Source: Deltaproteobacteria bacterium (GTDB taxonomy: Bacteria; Desulfobacterota_D; UBA1144; Nemesobacterales; JAJCZQ01). Taken from it: a stretch of DNA of 64,000 nt. The notes beneath the pieces were generated by a model. It was given only the letters and a program-made list of their open reading frames with translations. It was not told the origin of the DNA and made no database searches. The position numbers were made by a program, and so were the translations under genes. This document shows, one piece after another, positions 40,917 through 48,886 of this stretch (positions are counted from its first letter, which is position 1; every line of letters begins with the position of its first letter). The stretch spans positions 58,539-122,538 of the forward strand of contig JAJCZQ010000009.1 of assembly GCA_029262335.1 (NCBI GenBank), in the 5' to 3' direction.

Positions 40917-41090
40917 GTGTCCAAGATAAAACGAAAAGAATGTAAGTGTAATAACTTAAAGAAAAAAGATTTGATTAACGCGTGCAGGGAAGGGTGCACA
41001 TCTGTTAAGTCATGCTTCCGCTACTACAACTGTGCCCCAAAGTGCGGCAAATGCACCCCATTTGTCAGAAAGCTGATTAAGACCCAGTAA
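40917..41090 (+). CDS. Small BFD-like [2Fe-2S] cysteine-rich protein
   Basis: Absent from the ORF track (57 aa, GTG start). Eight cysteines: KECKCNNL, INACREGCTS, SCFRYYNC and PKCGKCTPFVRKLI. The spacing CxC...CxxC with the surrounding helix pattern resembles the bacterioferritin-associated ferredoxin (BFD-like) iron-sulfur domain. AGAAG lies just upstream. It sits between the MerT-like group and the tandem AhpD-like gene, 40 bp before the latter. Function is inferred from pattern only; extra cysteines beyond the usual four are unusual. Confidence 0.65.
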   Translation: MSKIKRKECKCNNLKKKDLINACREGCTSVKSCFRYYNCAPKCGKCTPFVRKLIKTQ

Positions 41091-41130
41091 ATAAAATTTA
41101 GTAAAACCTATAAACTTCCCGGAGGAAAAA

Positions 41131-41796
41131 ATGTCAGAAGATTATGAAAAATATATTGATAAGTTTGAAAACCTCGTGCCTGAACTTAGCGGAACATGGA
41201 ACACATATAGTGAAGAAGTATTTAAAGAAGGCCTGATATCTGTAAAAGATAAGCAGTTGATTGCACTTGCCTGTGCACATATTACAGAATCATCACCCTG
41301 TATCAGGTTAAGGACAAGGCTTGCTAAGGAACTAGGCGCTACAGACGAGGAAATAGCAGAATCGGTATATATTGCAATGAGGCTTGCAATGGGACAGCCA
41401 TATGCATTCAGCAGTATTGCACTAGAGAATTTTGACCTTATGAAAAATAAAGAAAGCGTATTAAAAGGTTATTTTATCAGCAAAAATATTACTCCCCAGA
41501 TTCAGGACTTCCATAAAATTAGTGGTGAGAAACACGAAAAATTTTCAGCTTTTCATAATATAGTTTACGAAGACGGGCATCTTACTAAAAAACTCAAGAA
41601 AGGACTAATGGGACTTGCCTGTGCAATTCTTGCGAAATGCCCGTGGTGTATAAGGAGCTGTGTCAGAGACGGGCTCCAGGAAGGAGTAACCAAGGAAGAG
41701 ATTGTTGAAGCAATCAATGTTGCCATGGTTATGAATGCCAGTGCAAACCTTGCAAAAACAAGTGTAACTATGGAAACAGCTGAGAAATACTCCTGA
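41131..41796 (+). CDS. Tandem AhpD/CMD-like protein
   Basis: 221 aa with two CMD domains. The C-terminal domain keeps the redox motif CPWC in AILAKCPWCIRSCVRDG; the N-terminal domain has SPCIRLRTRLA, with only the second cysteine, so it is probably structural or inactive. Each half has the following helix with EEI.EAI-type residues. CGGAGG ribosome binding site. Adjacent to the BFD-like gene, suggesting a redox context. Confidence 0.87.
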   Translation: MSEDYEKYIDKFENLVPELSGTWNTYSEEVFKEGLISVKDKQLIALACAHITESSPCIRLRTRLAKELGATDEEIAESVYIAMRLAMGQPYAFSSIALENFDLMKNKESVLKGYFISKNITPQIQDFHKISGEKHEKFSAFHNIVYEDGHLTKKLKKGLMGLACAILAKCPWCIRSCVRDGLQEGVTKEEIVEAINVAMVMNASANLAKTSVTMETAEKYS

Positions 41797-41824
41797 ACAA
41801 CTCAATTAATGGCCAATAACGGTA

Positions 41825-41956
41825 TTATCCTTTGATTGTTTTAATATTCTTACGGGAAGAGAAGAATGTTTTTCCAATTCGGATAATACCTGCCTCTATG
41901 TCGTCATAAAATCCAATAATCAGTAAAAGTGTTATAAATACAATTGGGTTTTCCAT
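41825..41956 (-). CDS. Very small membrane protein
   Basis: 43 aa: MENPIVFITLLLIIGFYDDIEAG followed by a basic tail. The track starts at 42013, but CCGGAGG sits seven bases before ATG 41956, which is convincing. One membrane helix, acidic patch, then Lys/Arg-rich end. Divergent from the WYL regulator. Function unknown; size and topology fit small membrane modulators. Confidence 0.6.
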   Translation of the reverse strand: MENPIVFITLLLIIGFYDDIEAGIIRIGKTFFSSRKNIKTIKG

Positions 41957-42071
41957 TTTAATACCTCCGGATTTTTTTATATTTGCTAAAACTATAAATC
42001 CTAAGATGGACAATATATGTCCAATGCCAGGTATAATTTTAAAACTATTAAATATATTGGAGGCAAAACAA

Positions 42072-43097
42072 TTGAGTTCGATTCCGGAGCCTATAGGAAA
42101 GTTTGATGGTTTTTACTATATAATTGAATACCTCTCGGGCCTGAAGTCAGGGCTTACGGTTACTGAAATAGCAAAAGAAATTGGTAAAAGTGAAAAAACC
42201 GTAAGGCGGTATCTCGATTCCATGGAGTATTCAATCTTTGATATCGAGGTAATAAAAGAAAGGGGTTTTGACAGGAAATACCGTTACAGGATTGAAAAAC
42301 AGGCTGCACCGTTCAGGCCAATATTTCTAAATACCCTTGAGATTGTTGCACTTAATTTTATCAGGGGATTCTCCCATTTTAATGACTTCCCTGTAATCCA
42401 GGACAACCTGAACAATATATTTAAAAAGATCTCTGTTTCCGCCAAGGAGACAAAAGAAAAATCAGGAAATGATTTCCAGGAAAGGGTTTCAGGCCTATTT
42501 GTACTGCCGCCCGATCTTGGAGGAAAAGTCTATGTTAAGAGGGACCAGGTGAATTACCTGGAACTTTTGATTAAAGCGGTACTGGAAAGCAATACTTGTA
42601 ATGTCTTATACGGCGGAGGTGAGAAAAGGAAATCATATAAACTTGCGCCGTTACACTTCTTTAACTACCGGGACGTTATTTATCTAATCGCAAAAGATTT
42701 GAATGATGAAGATATAGTTTATAAAAACTTTGCACTCCACAGGGTAAGGAAGCTGGAAATAGATGAAAATGAATTTTTTGAATATCCGAGTGACTTTGAT
42801 GTAAGTAAACATATGAAAGAAAATATGTTTAAATTCGACGGACAGAAGTACTCCATAAAGCTAAAGTTCTTTGAGGATGCAAAGGATTATGTGCTTGAAA
42901 GGCAGTGGTTTCCAAAACAAAAAGAAGAAGTCATGAGTGATGGTTCTCTGCTACTCAGCTTTGAAAATGAAATAAACCTCATGCTCCTTGGCTGGATAAG
43001 GGGTTTTGGACCCGGGGTAGAAGTTCTTGAACCAAAGGTGCTGAGAGAAAGGATAATAGAGGATATTAAAGTAAGTTACGATAATTATCAGAAATGA
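42072..43097 (+). CDS. WYL-domain transcriptional regulator
   Basis: The track starts at 42006; I choose TTG 42072 because TTGGAGG lies eight bases upstream. 341 aa. N-terminal winged HTH (LTVTEIAKEIGKSEKTVRRYLDSM), a linker, then the WYL domain (CNVLYGGGEKRKSYKLAPLHFFNYRDVIYLIA) and a WCX-like C-terminus (LLGWIRGFGPGVEVLEPKVLRERI). Such regulators sense ligands or nucleic acid through WYL. The W and Y of the core motif are altered. No obvious target operon; the divergent small membrane protein is a candidate. Confidence 0.9.
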   Translation: MSSIPEPIGKFDGFYYIIEYLSGLKSGLTVTEIAKEIGKSEKTVRRYLDSMEYSIFDIEVIKERGFDRKYRYRIEKQAAPFRPIFLNTLEIVALNFIRGFSHFNDFPVIQDNLNNIFKKISVSAKETKEKSGNDFQERVSGLFVLPPDLGGKVYVKRDQVNYLELLIKAVLESNTCNVLYGGGEKRKSYKLAPLHFFNYRDVIYLIAKDLNDEDIVYKNFALHRVRKLEIDENEFFEYPSDFDVSKHMKENMFKFDGQKYSIKLKFFEDAKDYVLERQWFPKQKEEVMSDGSLLLSFENEINLMLLGWIRGFGPGVEVLEPKVLRERIIEDIKVSYDNYQK

Positions 43098-43975
43098 TTG
43101 TAAAGAATAGTTACCCATGGGACTTCTCTATAAAATAGTATCAGTGCAAATACCAAAATATATAAGATTCTGGTTCTAAACCTTCCTTGATAGACCTGTA
43201 CTATACCCATAGCGAGTAGCAGCCAACCAAAACCCTCCACAGTTGCAACCGAGTAGACAGTAATACAAAAAAATAAAAGAACATAGTCCCTGTATTTTGA
43301 CAGCCCTTTATTCAAAGGCCAAAGGAATGCGACTGCAACAAGAAACTCAACAATTACGGTAAAGTATGTGAGGAATAAGGCAACGGTCAAAAACCGGCCT
43401 GGTATCTCCGGTAAATATAAAGAACCAATAAGCTGTCCGTCTACATGCTGTTTTACGTACTGATGCAGTTCCTGGAATTTTTCACCCGATAGTCCGCCCA
43501 CAAGCCTGGAAAAGTCTTCAAACCTCGGGTCAACGAGCATATTTATTTTAAAGAAAGTCCCGTCGATATAGTCTGGTGAAAGAATAAGTTTCCAGATTGT
43601 AGCAAAAAGAAATACAAATCCTATTAAGTACCTGGCATTAACAGCGAGGTGTTTTTTAGCATCATCTGTCAGAAGGCAAATTGTTACAGCCAGGCACCAG
43701 TAGGCAAGCAGGTAAGCGTGGTTGTCATTAATTGGCCATGATATGTAAAGCCTGAGAGTTATAAATACCGTTAATAGCCCCCAAACCCTGGGGTTTCTTA
43801 GCTGTGCAGGGAAAAGGAGTCCCACGCATGAAAGTAAAAGTATTAAAAACCTTATCTTAATATCGCCAACCGGAATTAATATGAGGTTTAGAAGAGTCAG
43901 CCTGAGAGAGAGGTCAAGTAGGTCAGTATTTATCAGCTGTGAATAAAATTCAGAGAACGACCATTTTTTATTCAC
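43088..43975 (-). CDS. HTTM-like multi-pass membrane protein
   Basis: 295 aa with about seven to eight membrane segments. Features such as ATIWKLILSPDYIDGTFF and LTYFTVIVEFLVAVAFLWP recall HTTM (vitamin K-dependent carboxylase-like) membrane proteins. Its start overlaps the upstream small protein by 8 bp, so the two are coupled. The 3' end overlaps the WYL gene by 10 bp convergently. Function unknown. Confidence 0.7.
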   Translation of the reverse strand: MNKKWSFSEFYSQLINTDLLDLSLRLTLLNLILIPVGDIKIRFLILLLSCVGLLFPAQLRNPRVWGLLTVFITLRLYISWPINDNHAYLLAYWCLAVTICLLTDDAKKHLAVNARYLIGFVFLFATIWKLILSPDYIDGTFFKINMLVDPRFEDFSRLVGGLSGEKFQELHQYVKQHVDGQLIGSLYLPEIPGRFLTVALFLTYFTVIVEFLVAVAFLWPLNKGLSKYRDYVLLFFCITVYSVATVEGFGWLLLAMGIVQVYQGRFRTRILYILVFALILFYREVPWVTILYNHF

Positions 43976-44399
43976 GAAATGGTATCTCCAGTGAATTTAT
44001 TATTGAAGATTTTGGTTTAAGTGTGTCAGGATTGAAACTCTTTTTCCAGACCTGTATTTCGAGTTTTACAGGCCCTGTTTCCGGAATATAAAAAATATCT
44101 TTTAATTTTTCAACAAAATTTTCGATAGCATTGTCGGATGGAAATACGAGAAGCTTATCAACAATTTTTTTATGCCTGGTATTTAGTATAAGCTCTCTTC
44201 TAACATTGGGTGTAATTGCAAATATGTGTAAATGCCTGTTGCTGCCAATGTCAGTAGTTGAAAACATACCGAAACCGCCGCCTGACCAGGCGCCAAGAGT
44301 GCTGTAACTGGCAATTATTATTTGAGTACATGCGACTAAAATGAGTAAAAATACAGGCAAATATATTAGAAACCTGCGAACAGGAAAAATTTTAGCCAT
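43968..44399 (-). CDS. Membrane-anchored protein paired with the HTTM-like protein
   Basis: 143 aa. One N-terminal membrane helix (FLIYLPVFLLILVACTQIIIA) and an extracytoplasmic domain (GAWSGGGFGMFSTTD, RELILNTRHKKIVDKLLVFPS). GTGGG precedes the ATG. The 8-bp overlap with the next gene indicates a joint function, possibly assembly with the HTTM-like protein. Family not recognised. Confidence 0.65.
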   Translation of the reverse strand: MAKIFPVRRFLIYLPVFLLILVACTQIIIASYSTLGAWSGGGFGMFSTTDIGSNRHLHIFAITPNVRRELILNTRHKKIVDKLLVFPSDNAIENFVEKLKDIFYIPETGPVKLEIQVWKKSFNPDTLKPKSSIINSLEIPFRE

Positions 44400-44448
44400 A
44401 ATTACCCACTTTGGACTGAACGTCTGCTTAGTAAAAAATTAATTATTC

Positions 44449-45156
44449 CTAATATGGACTGTTGACTACCACATATACAACTTCGCCGCCCTGATAAGCT
44501 TCCTGGTACCAGTAGTTGTCGCATTGGTAATAGGTCTGTCCGTTTACATTTACTGAAGTCATTGTACAGGGTGCATTATTAAAAGATGATACAGCAATAG
44601 CAGTCCCGGTTACCAAAATACCGGCTGCTATAATGTTGTCCCATTCGGCCCCGTCGTTCCACTCTATAATTCCATCATTCCACTCAGCATGTTCAGCATA
44701 TTCCCTTCTCTCACCACGAACATCATCCGCATAGTCTCTTCTTTCATCACGAACATCGTCCTGGTGGTCCCATCTTTCATCCCTGTAATCTTCGCGGTCT
44801 TTATCCCTGTTTTCTACTTTGTCCTGGCGGTTACCCTGTCTGTTCTGTGCATTGTCCTTCCTGCTTCCGTCCCTGTTTTGAACATTTCCCTGACGGTTTG
44901 TCTGCCTGTTTTGGTTTCGCTGTACGTTTGATCGTGAAGACTGGCGTGATCTGCTTGAATTCATGGAACCACTCCTGGATGGGCCGCTTCTATTTACGTG
45001 AGAAACGTTGTGGCCTCCGCCGCTCCTGTGAGCACTATGTCCGCCACCTCTGCCACCACCTCTTCCGCGGGAGTCTGCAAAATCAATTGTTACAAATACA
45101 AAAAGTACGGCTACAAATAAACAGCTTATAAGTCTTAAATTTTTAATATTATTCAT
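44449..45156 (-). CDS. Secreted low-complexity Arg/Asp/Gln-rich protein (DUF6515-like end)
   Basis: 235 aa. Signal peptide (CLFVAVLFVFVTIDFADS), a Gly/His-rich stretch (RGRGGGRGGGHSAH), a long Arg/Asn/Gln then Asp/Glu/Arg region (residues about 60-150), a hydrophobic segment, and a short ordered end QTYYQCDNYWYQEAY that resembles DUF6515-type C-termini. Downstream of the DUF2092 gene by 2 bp, a pairing I associate with this family. Function unknown, probably periplasmic or surface. Confidence 0.65.
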   Translation of the reverse strand: MNNIKNLRLISCLFVAVLFVFVTIDFADSRGRGGGRGGGHSAHRSGGGHNVSHVNRSGPSRSGSMNSSRSRQSSRSNVQRNQNRQTNRQGNVQNRDGSRKDNAQNRQGNRQDKVENRDKDREDYRDERWDHQDDVRDERRDYADDVRGERREYAEHAEWNDGIIEWNDGAEWDNIIAAGILVTGTAIAVSSFNNAPCTMTSVNVNGQTYYQCDNYWYQEAYQGGEVVYVVVNSPY

Positions 45157-45158
45157 TT

Positions 45159-46052
45159 TTATTTATTCCCCTTATTTGTATTTTCAGCTTCTGTGGTGTT
45201 ATTTGAACGAGTGGCAAAAATTATTTTTCTTGAATCTTTTGGCGGTGTAAATTTAAACAGATTATCCGGAAGTTCAGCCGTAAAGTCCCAGTCACTAAAC
45301 TGTGCTTTATACTGAGGCTGGCCGGGAGCGTATTTGTAGGTGATTACTATTCTTACAGGAAGCGGCTGGTCACCTTCTTTTATCCAGATCTGTAGGTCAG
45401 TATCAGGAAACCTGTAAGCAAATTCATTGCAATCTACACCGTTGATTGTTGATACACCAAGATACATACTGGCATTAAGATCGGTTTTGAGATCAAATGG
45501 ATGTTTTACTGAGAACAGCTCAGTAAGGGGTAACGGCATATCTAATTTATCAACAAAATAATCAAATGCCTGGTCCAGGTCTCCTTCTTTATCTGCAATT
45601 GCATAGACGTTATACCCGGAATCATAATAAGTTATATCTTTGCCATCAAAGTAAAAAGTCCTGTCGTCTCCATCCCAGCTAACTGCATTTATTAAAACAT
45701 GGTTTGGCCTTTTGATTATCCATTCTGAATTGCCCCCAAATTCAATTAATTGTCCGCTTTTTTGGAGTGTATCAAATGTTGAAGCAATATTTACTTTTAG
45801 TTTCTGGGTTTTAGCAATAAAATCGAACATGGACTGCAGGCTGGTATTGGCATATTCGTCAATTTTTGGCTCTGTTGATTTATCCTGTTTACTATTTTCT
45901 TCATCCTTGTTAGAAGCGGTTTGCTGCGAGTTGACTTTAGTAACCTGTTCCTCTGATGCAGTAGTTTGAGTGTTGTCGTCTGTAGGTGCCTCTGTACATG
46001 ATGTAGCTGATATAATGCTGAGTAATAAGATAAGAAATACTGTATTTTTCAT
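45159..46052 (-). CDS. DUF2092-family lipoprotein
   Basis: The track starts at 46136; ATG 46052 is preferred because GGGGACAGAG precedes it and a lipoprotein-type signal follows (FLILLLSIISATSC). 297 aa. A Gln/Glu/Lys-rich linker leads to a LolA-like beta domain with ANTSLQSMFDFIAKTQKL, VDCNEFAYRFPDTDLQIWIKE and LPVRIVITYK, the DUF2092 pattern. May bind lipid or lipoprotein in the periplasm; substrate unknown. The lipobox (ATSC) is a weak match. Confidence 0.75.
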   Translation of the reverse strand: MKNTVFLILLLSIISATSCTEAPTDDNTQTTASEEQVTKVNSQQTASNKDEENSKQDKSTEPKIDEYANTSLQSMFDFIAKTQKLKVNIASTFDTLQKSGQLIEFGGNSEWIIKRPNHVLINAVSWDGDDRTFYFDGKDITYYDSGYNVYAIADKEGDLDQAFDYFVDKLDMPLPLTELFSVKHPFDLKTDLNASMYLGVSTINGVDCNEFAYRFPDTDLQIWIKEGDQPLPVRIVITYKYAPGQPQYKAQFSDWDFTAELPDNLFKFTPPKDSRKIIFATRSNNTTEAENTNKGNK

Positions 46053-46183
46053 AACTCTGTCCCCTTTATTTATATGTATTACTAAGTCGATTCCAAGTCT
46101 ATTACAATTAATTTTAAATGTCAATTTATAAACCATATGCTATCCTTTAATTGTAAATATCTAATAATATAAAGGAGTTAGAA

Positions 46184-46579
46184 ATGTATAAATTAAGTAT
46201 ATTAATTACCTTATTTGTTTTTACTTCATTAAATCTTTCGTTGGCGGATACGGAAAAAAGTGTAAAAGAGATGGCTCCCGATGCACCTGTTGCCGAGGGG
46301 CTTGAACCAGCAGTACCGGATGTTAAAAAGATGGCACCGGAAGTGCCGGATGTTAAAAGCATGAAACCCGAGGTGCCGGAAGTTCCAAGTGTAGATGATG
46401 TAAAACCCGATGTTCCTGATGTAAAGAGTATGGCCCCTGAATTACCAGATGTTAAAAGTATGAAACCCGAAGTACCGGAAGTTCCAAGTGTAGATGATGT
46501 AAAACCAGATGTTCCGGATGTAAAAAGTATGGCCCCTGAAGTACCGAGTGCCGAAGAGATGAAACCAAAGGCAGAATAA
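46184..46579 (+). CDS. Exported Pro/Glu/Val repeat protein
   Basis: 131 aa. Signal peptide (LSILITLFVFTSLNLSLA), then an extended acidic repeat protein. Residues 50-82 and 83-115 are the same 33-residue unit beginning MAPEVPDVKSMKPEVPEV with a single change, followed by a partial third unit. The sub-motif P-[ED]-V-P-x-V recurs throughout. Proline every few residues implies a rod-like or disordered chain, perhaps a periplasm-spanning linker. GGAG precedes the ATG. Confidence 0.7.
   Translation: MYKLSILITLFVFTSLNLSLADTEKSVKEMAPDAPVAEGLEPAVPDVKKMAPEVPDVKSMKPEVPEVPSVDDVKPDVPDVKSMAPELPDVKSMKPEVPEVPSVDDVKPDVPDVKSMAPEVPSAEEMKPKAE
46331..46528 (+). repeat. Two 99-bp coding tandem repeats
   Basis: Each unit encodes 33 residues of the Pro/Glu/Val repeat protein. 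Protein identity is 32 of 33, whereas synonymous positions differ in several codons, so the copies are not a sequencing artefact and are likely to vary in number between strains. Confidence 0.8.
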
Positions 46580-46606
46580 AAATGTAGGGTTTATATTTTA
46601 TTTAGA

Positions 46607-47041
46607 ATTACAGAAGAAAAATATAATAATTATATAGACGATTTTAATGCAGCCTGCACTGGTGACGGAAGTGGTTTTGCAGATTTTTATGATAATTATT
46701 TCGAGCAGTACGCTGTTTTTGAATATATACCCAAGGCAGAAAAGAACTTTGGTAAAGAAATTACGGTAAATTTCTGGAAACAGGTACACGGGATAATGCA
46801 TGAGAAGATCCAGGAACATAGTTCTTTTGTGATCTCTGGTAATAAGTTGGCAGTTGAGGCCCCGATTGATTTTTTATGTAAGCAGGACCTGGAGTGGGTC
46901 GGGGAAAAGCACAAGAAGGGTAGTTCCTTCAGGCTGATGATGTGTGCATTTTATACTGTGAGTGATAATGATAAATTCGAATACGTAAGAATTTATTCAA
47001 TTTATCATCCGGATTACCAGGTTGAAAATAATTTAAAATAA
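46607..47041 (+). CDS. SnoaL/NTF2-like protein with non-canonical start
   Basis: The track lists only 46796-47041, but the same frame is open and coding-like back to the upstream stop at 46577. It reads TEEKYNNYIDDFNAACTGDG, then FADFYDNYFEQYAVFEYIP, an NTF2-like N-terminus. The frame contains no ATG, GTG or TTG before 46796. ATT at 46607 gives a natural 144-aa SnoaL-like protein. ATT initiation is rare, so the alternatives are a decayed start codon or in-frame read-through from the repeat protein. Function unknown. Confidence 0.6.
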   Translation: MTEEKYNNYIDDFNAACTGDGSGFADFYDNYFEQYAVFEYIPKAEKNFGKEITVNFWKQVHGIMHEKIQEHSSFVISGNKLAVEAPIDFLCKQDLEWVGEKHKKGSSFRLMMCAFYTVSDNDKFEYVRIYSIYHPDYQVENNLK

Positions 47042-47044
47042 CAT

Positions 47045-47395
47045 TTACTTCTGAAAATACATCAATGCACCTTTGTGATTTACTTTAAATGATTTACCCG
47101 GCACTGATGAAATAACTTTCCAGACCTGCTTCCCTCTTTTATCTGAATATATTATTGTTTCTCCCTCAACCTTATAATTAGCATTTCCGGTCTTTTTCCC
47201 CATTTCCGTAACTACAGTACCGTCATCTTTAAAGTCCATAACTAAATTAATATCCCTTTTGCTTGTTTCATCACCATCTTCCATCCAATATACAAAAGTC
47301 CATTTGCCAACTAAATTATTCTGGGAAATCTGTACACTTAGACAAATGGATGTAAGAAATAGTAAAATTCCCGGTACTAATAAAAATTTATTCAT
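47045..47395 (-). CDS. Small exported lipocalin-like protein
   Basis: 116 aa. Signal peptide (FLLVPGILLFLTSICLS), then a short beta-rich domain beginning LVGKWTFVYWMEDGDE and including VMDFKDDGTVVTEMGKK and YKVEGETIIYSD, the pattern of lipocalin-like or DUF4488-type stress-exported proteins. GGGAGTG precedes the ATG. Converges on the SnoaL-like gene three bases away. Ligand unknown. Confidence 0.7.
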   Translation of the reverse strand: MNKFLLVPGILLFLTSICLSVQISQNNLVGKWTFVYWMEDGDETSKRDINLVMDFKDDGTVVTEMGKKTGNANYKVEGETIIYSDKRGKQVWKVISSVPGKSFKVNHKGALMYFQK

Positions 47396-47416
47396 AATAT
47401 CACTCCCTGTTAAAAA

Positions 47417-48142
47417 TTATTTTCTGCCGCCAAAAATACCTATTACAAAAAGCTTAAAGAAGCAGTCCACATCTTTAAAACCAATATCTCTTAACCAGGT
47501 GCACTGCTCTTCCACCATTGCCGGTTTGTCTTCTTCTTTATCGGGCCTGTTTATAAAGTTCTCAGCAACTTCTTCCCTTTTGATTCCGGGGTTATCTTTA
47601 CGCTGGAATTTAAGAAGGTGATCAATGTAGTACTGTTCAAAAAGACTCTCAACACCGGGAGTTGCGGACTCTACATGGTCCATATTAATAAAAACACCTC
47701 CGGGTGAAAGTAACTCATATATTTCGGAATAGAGTTCTTTCTTCCTGCTGTCGTCCAGATGATGAATTGCAAATCCTGATACCACTATATCAACAGGCCT
47801 GCTGTCTCTGATTGTGTTAAGCCACTCAGTGGACGAAAGGTCACCTTTTACTACCAGGACCTCTGCATTATTACTTAGGTTATTTTCTGCAGCTTTCAGC
47901 ATGGTGTCTGAAATATCAATAAATATCCCTTTTGCAGATGGAAAATTATTTAATAGAAATTTGCCTAGAATTCCATTGCCGCATCCAAGGTCAAGTATAG
48001 TAGAAGGGTTCTCAAACCATTGGTTAACTGCTTTCAGCATTACACCAAGTTGAATCCCGGTTCCCGGAACTGCACCACGTTCATCTTCAAGAAATGCTTT
48101 TGCTACTTCTTCAGATTCCCAAACACTTTTTAAATTTGTCAT
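47417..48142 (-). CDS. Class I SAM-dependent methyltransferase
   Basis: 241 aa. Motif I ILDLGCGNGILGKFLLNNFP near residue 44, motif II GIFIDISDTML, motif IV VDIVVSGFAIHHLDD and post-motif GGVFINMDHVES. Resembles CmoA/UbiE-type small-molecule methyltransferases. Last of a minus-strand group of transporter genes with 21-bp spacing to the ZIP gene. Acceptor unknown. Confidence 0.85.
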   Translation of the reverse strand: MTNLKSVWESEEVAKAFLEDERGAVPGTGIQLGVMLKAVNQWFENPSTILDLGCGNGILGKFLLNNFPSAKGIFIDISDTMLKAAENNLSNNAEVLVVKGDLSSTEWLNTIRDSRPVDIVVSGFAIHHLDDSRKKELYSEIYELLSPGGVFINMDHVESATPGVESLFEQYYIDHLLKFQRKDNPGIKREEVAENFINRPDKEEDKPAMVEEQCTWLRDIGFKDVDCFFKLFVIGIFGGRK

Positions 48143-48163
48143 TGTATAAATTGTTTCAGTATT

Positions 48164-48862
48164 TTAGATAATAAATATTACAAGAAAACCAAGAAAGAAA
48201 AGGGCGGTTATCCAGGCTGCATCTTCTTTCTCATGGGCTTCAACCAGCAGTTCTTCAAACACTAAATAAAGAAGTGCGGCTACGGCAAATGAAATAGTCC
48301 CTACTAAAGAAGCACCGGAAAGTCCGCTTAAAAGAAAGTAAGCACTAAAAGCAAATACCGGAAAAAGAAGAGAAATACCTATAGTACTGTAAAGACTTTT
48401 TCTTGTAGAATAACCCTTTGATAATAATGTTGTGGTAGTTGAAAGAACAAGGAAGCCTATTTCAAGAGTAAGTGCTACAATAAGTCCGATACTTTTTAGA
48501 AGCCCCTGTCCGACTGCAAGACCAAGGAGTATTCCGTCGACGCAGAGGTCAATGCCAACTGCAAGTATAAGCATTGTACCGGCAGATGATGTATTACTAA
48601 TTTTATTTTCTGTACTGTCTGTAAATTTTTTGATCCCGAGCATTAATCCAACACCCAGAACAAAACCGATCACCATCGCGGCCCCGTGGCCGGATGTCAT
48701 CTCGGGTACCAGTTCTTCAGCAACAGCTGCTATAACAAGTCCTGCTGCGAAGTGCTGGACGGCGCTTGTTAGTTTTTCGCCGGGTTGGCGGACAGTAGCT
48801 ATAACTGCTGCAATTATTGCAAATGTTGTCGGTATGAGGATTATTAAAAAAGAATCATTCAT
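48164..48862 (-). CDS. ZIP-family metal transporter
   Basis: 232 aa, about eight membrane segments. The ZIP helix-IV/V character is seen in VQHFAAGLVIAAVAEELVPEM, IDLCVDGILLGLAVG and ALTLEIGFLVLSTTTTLL with conserved acidic or His positions. Imports divalent cations such as zinc in typical members; the metal preference here is not readable. Gene spacing of 24 bp suggests co-transcription with the EamA gene. Confidence 0.85.
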   Translation of the reverse strand: MNDSFLIILIPTTFAIIAAVIATVRQPGEKLTSAVQHFAAGLVIAAVAEELVPEMTSGHGAAMVIGFVLGVGLMLGIKKFTDSTENKISNTSSAGTMLILAVGIDLCVDGILLGLAVGQGLLKSIGLIVALTLEIGFLVLSTTTTLLSKGYSTRKSLYSTIGISLLFPVFAFSAYFLLSGLSGASLVGTISFAVAALLYLVFEELLVEAHEKEDAAWITALFFLGFLVIFII

Positions 48863-48886
48863 TAATTTATATATGTCTCAATGGTT

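Noticed and set aside
46147-46362. 71-aa minus-strand ORF over the Pro/Glu/Val repeat gene
   Set aside because: Gly/Ser/Thr-rich shadow of the repeat codons without a start signal.
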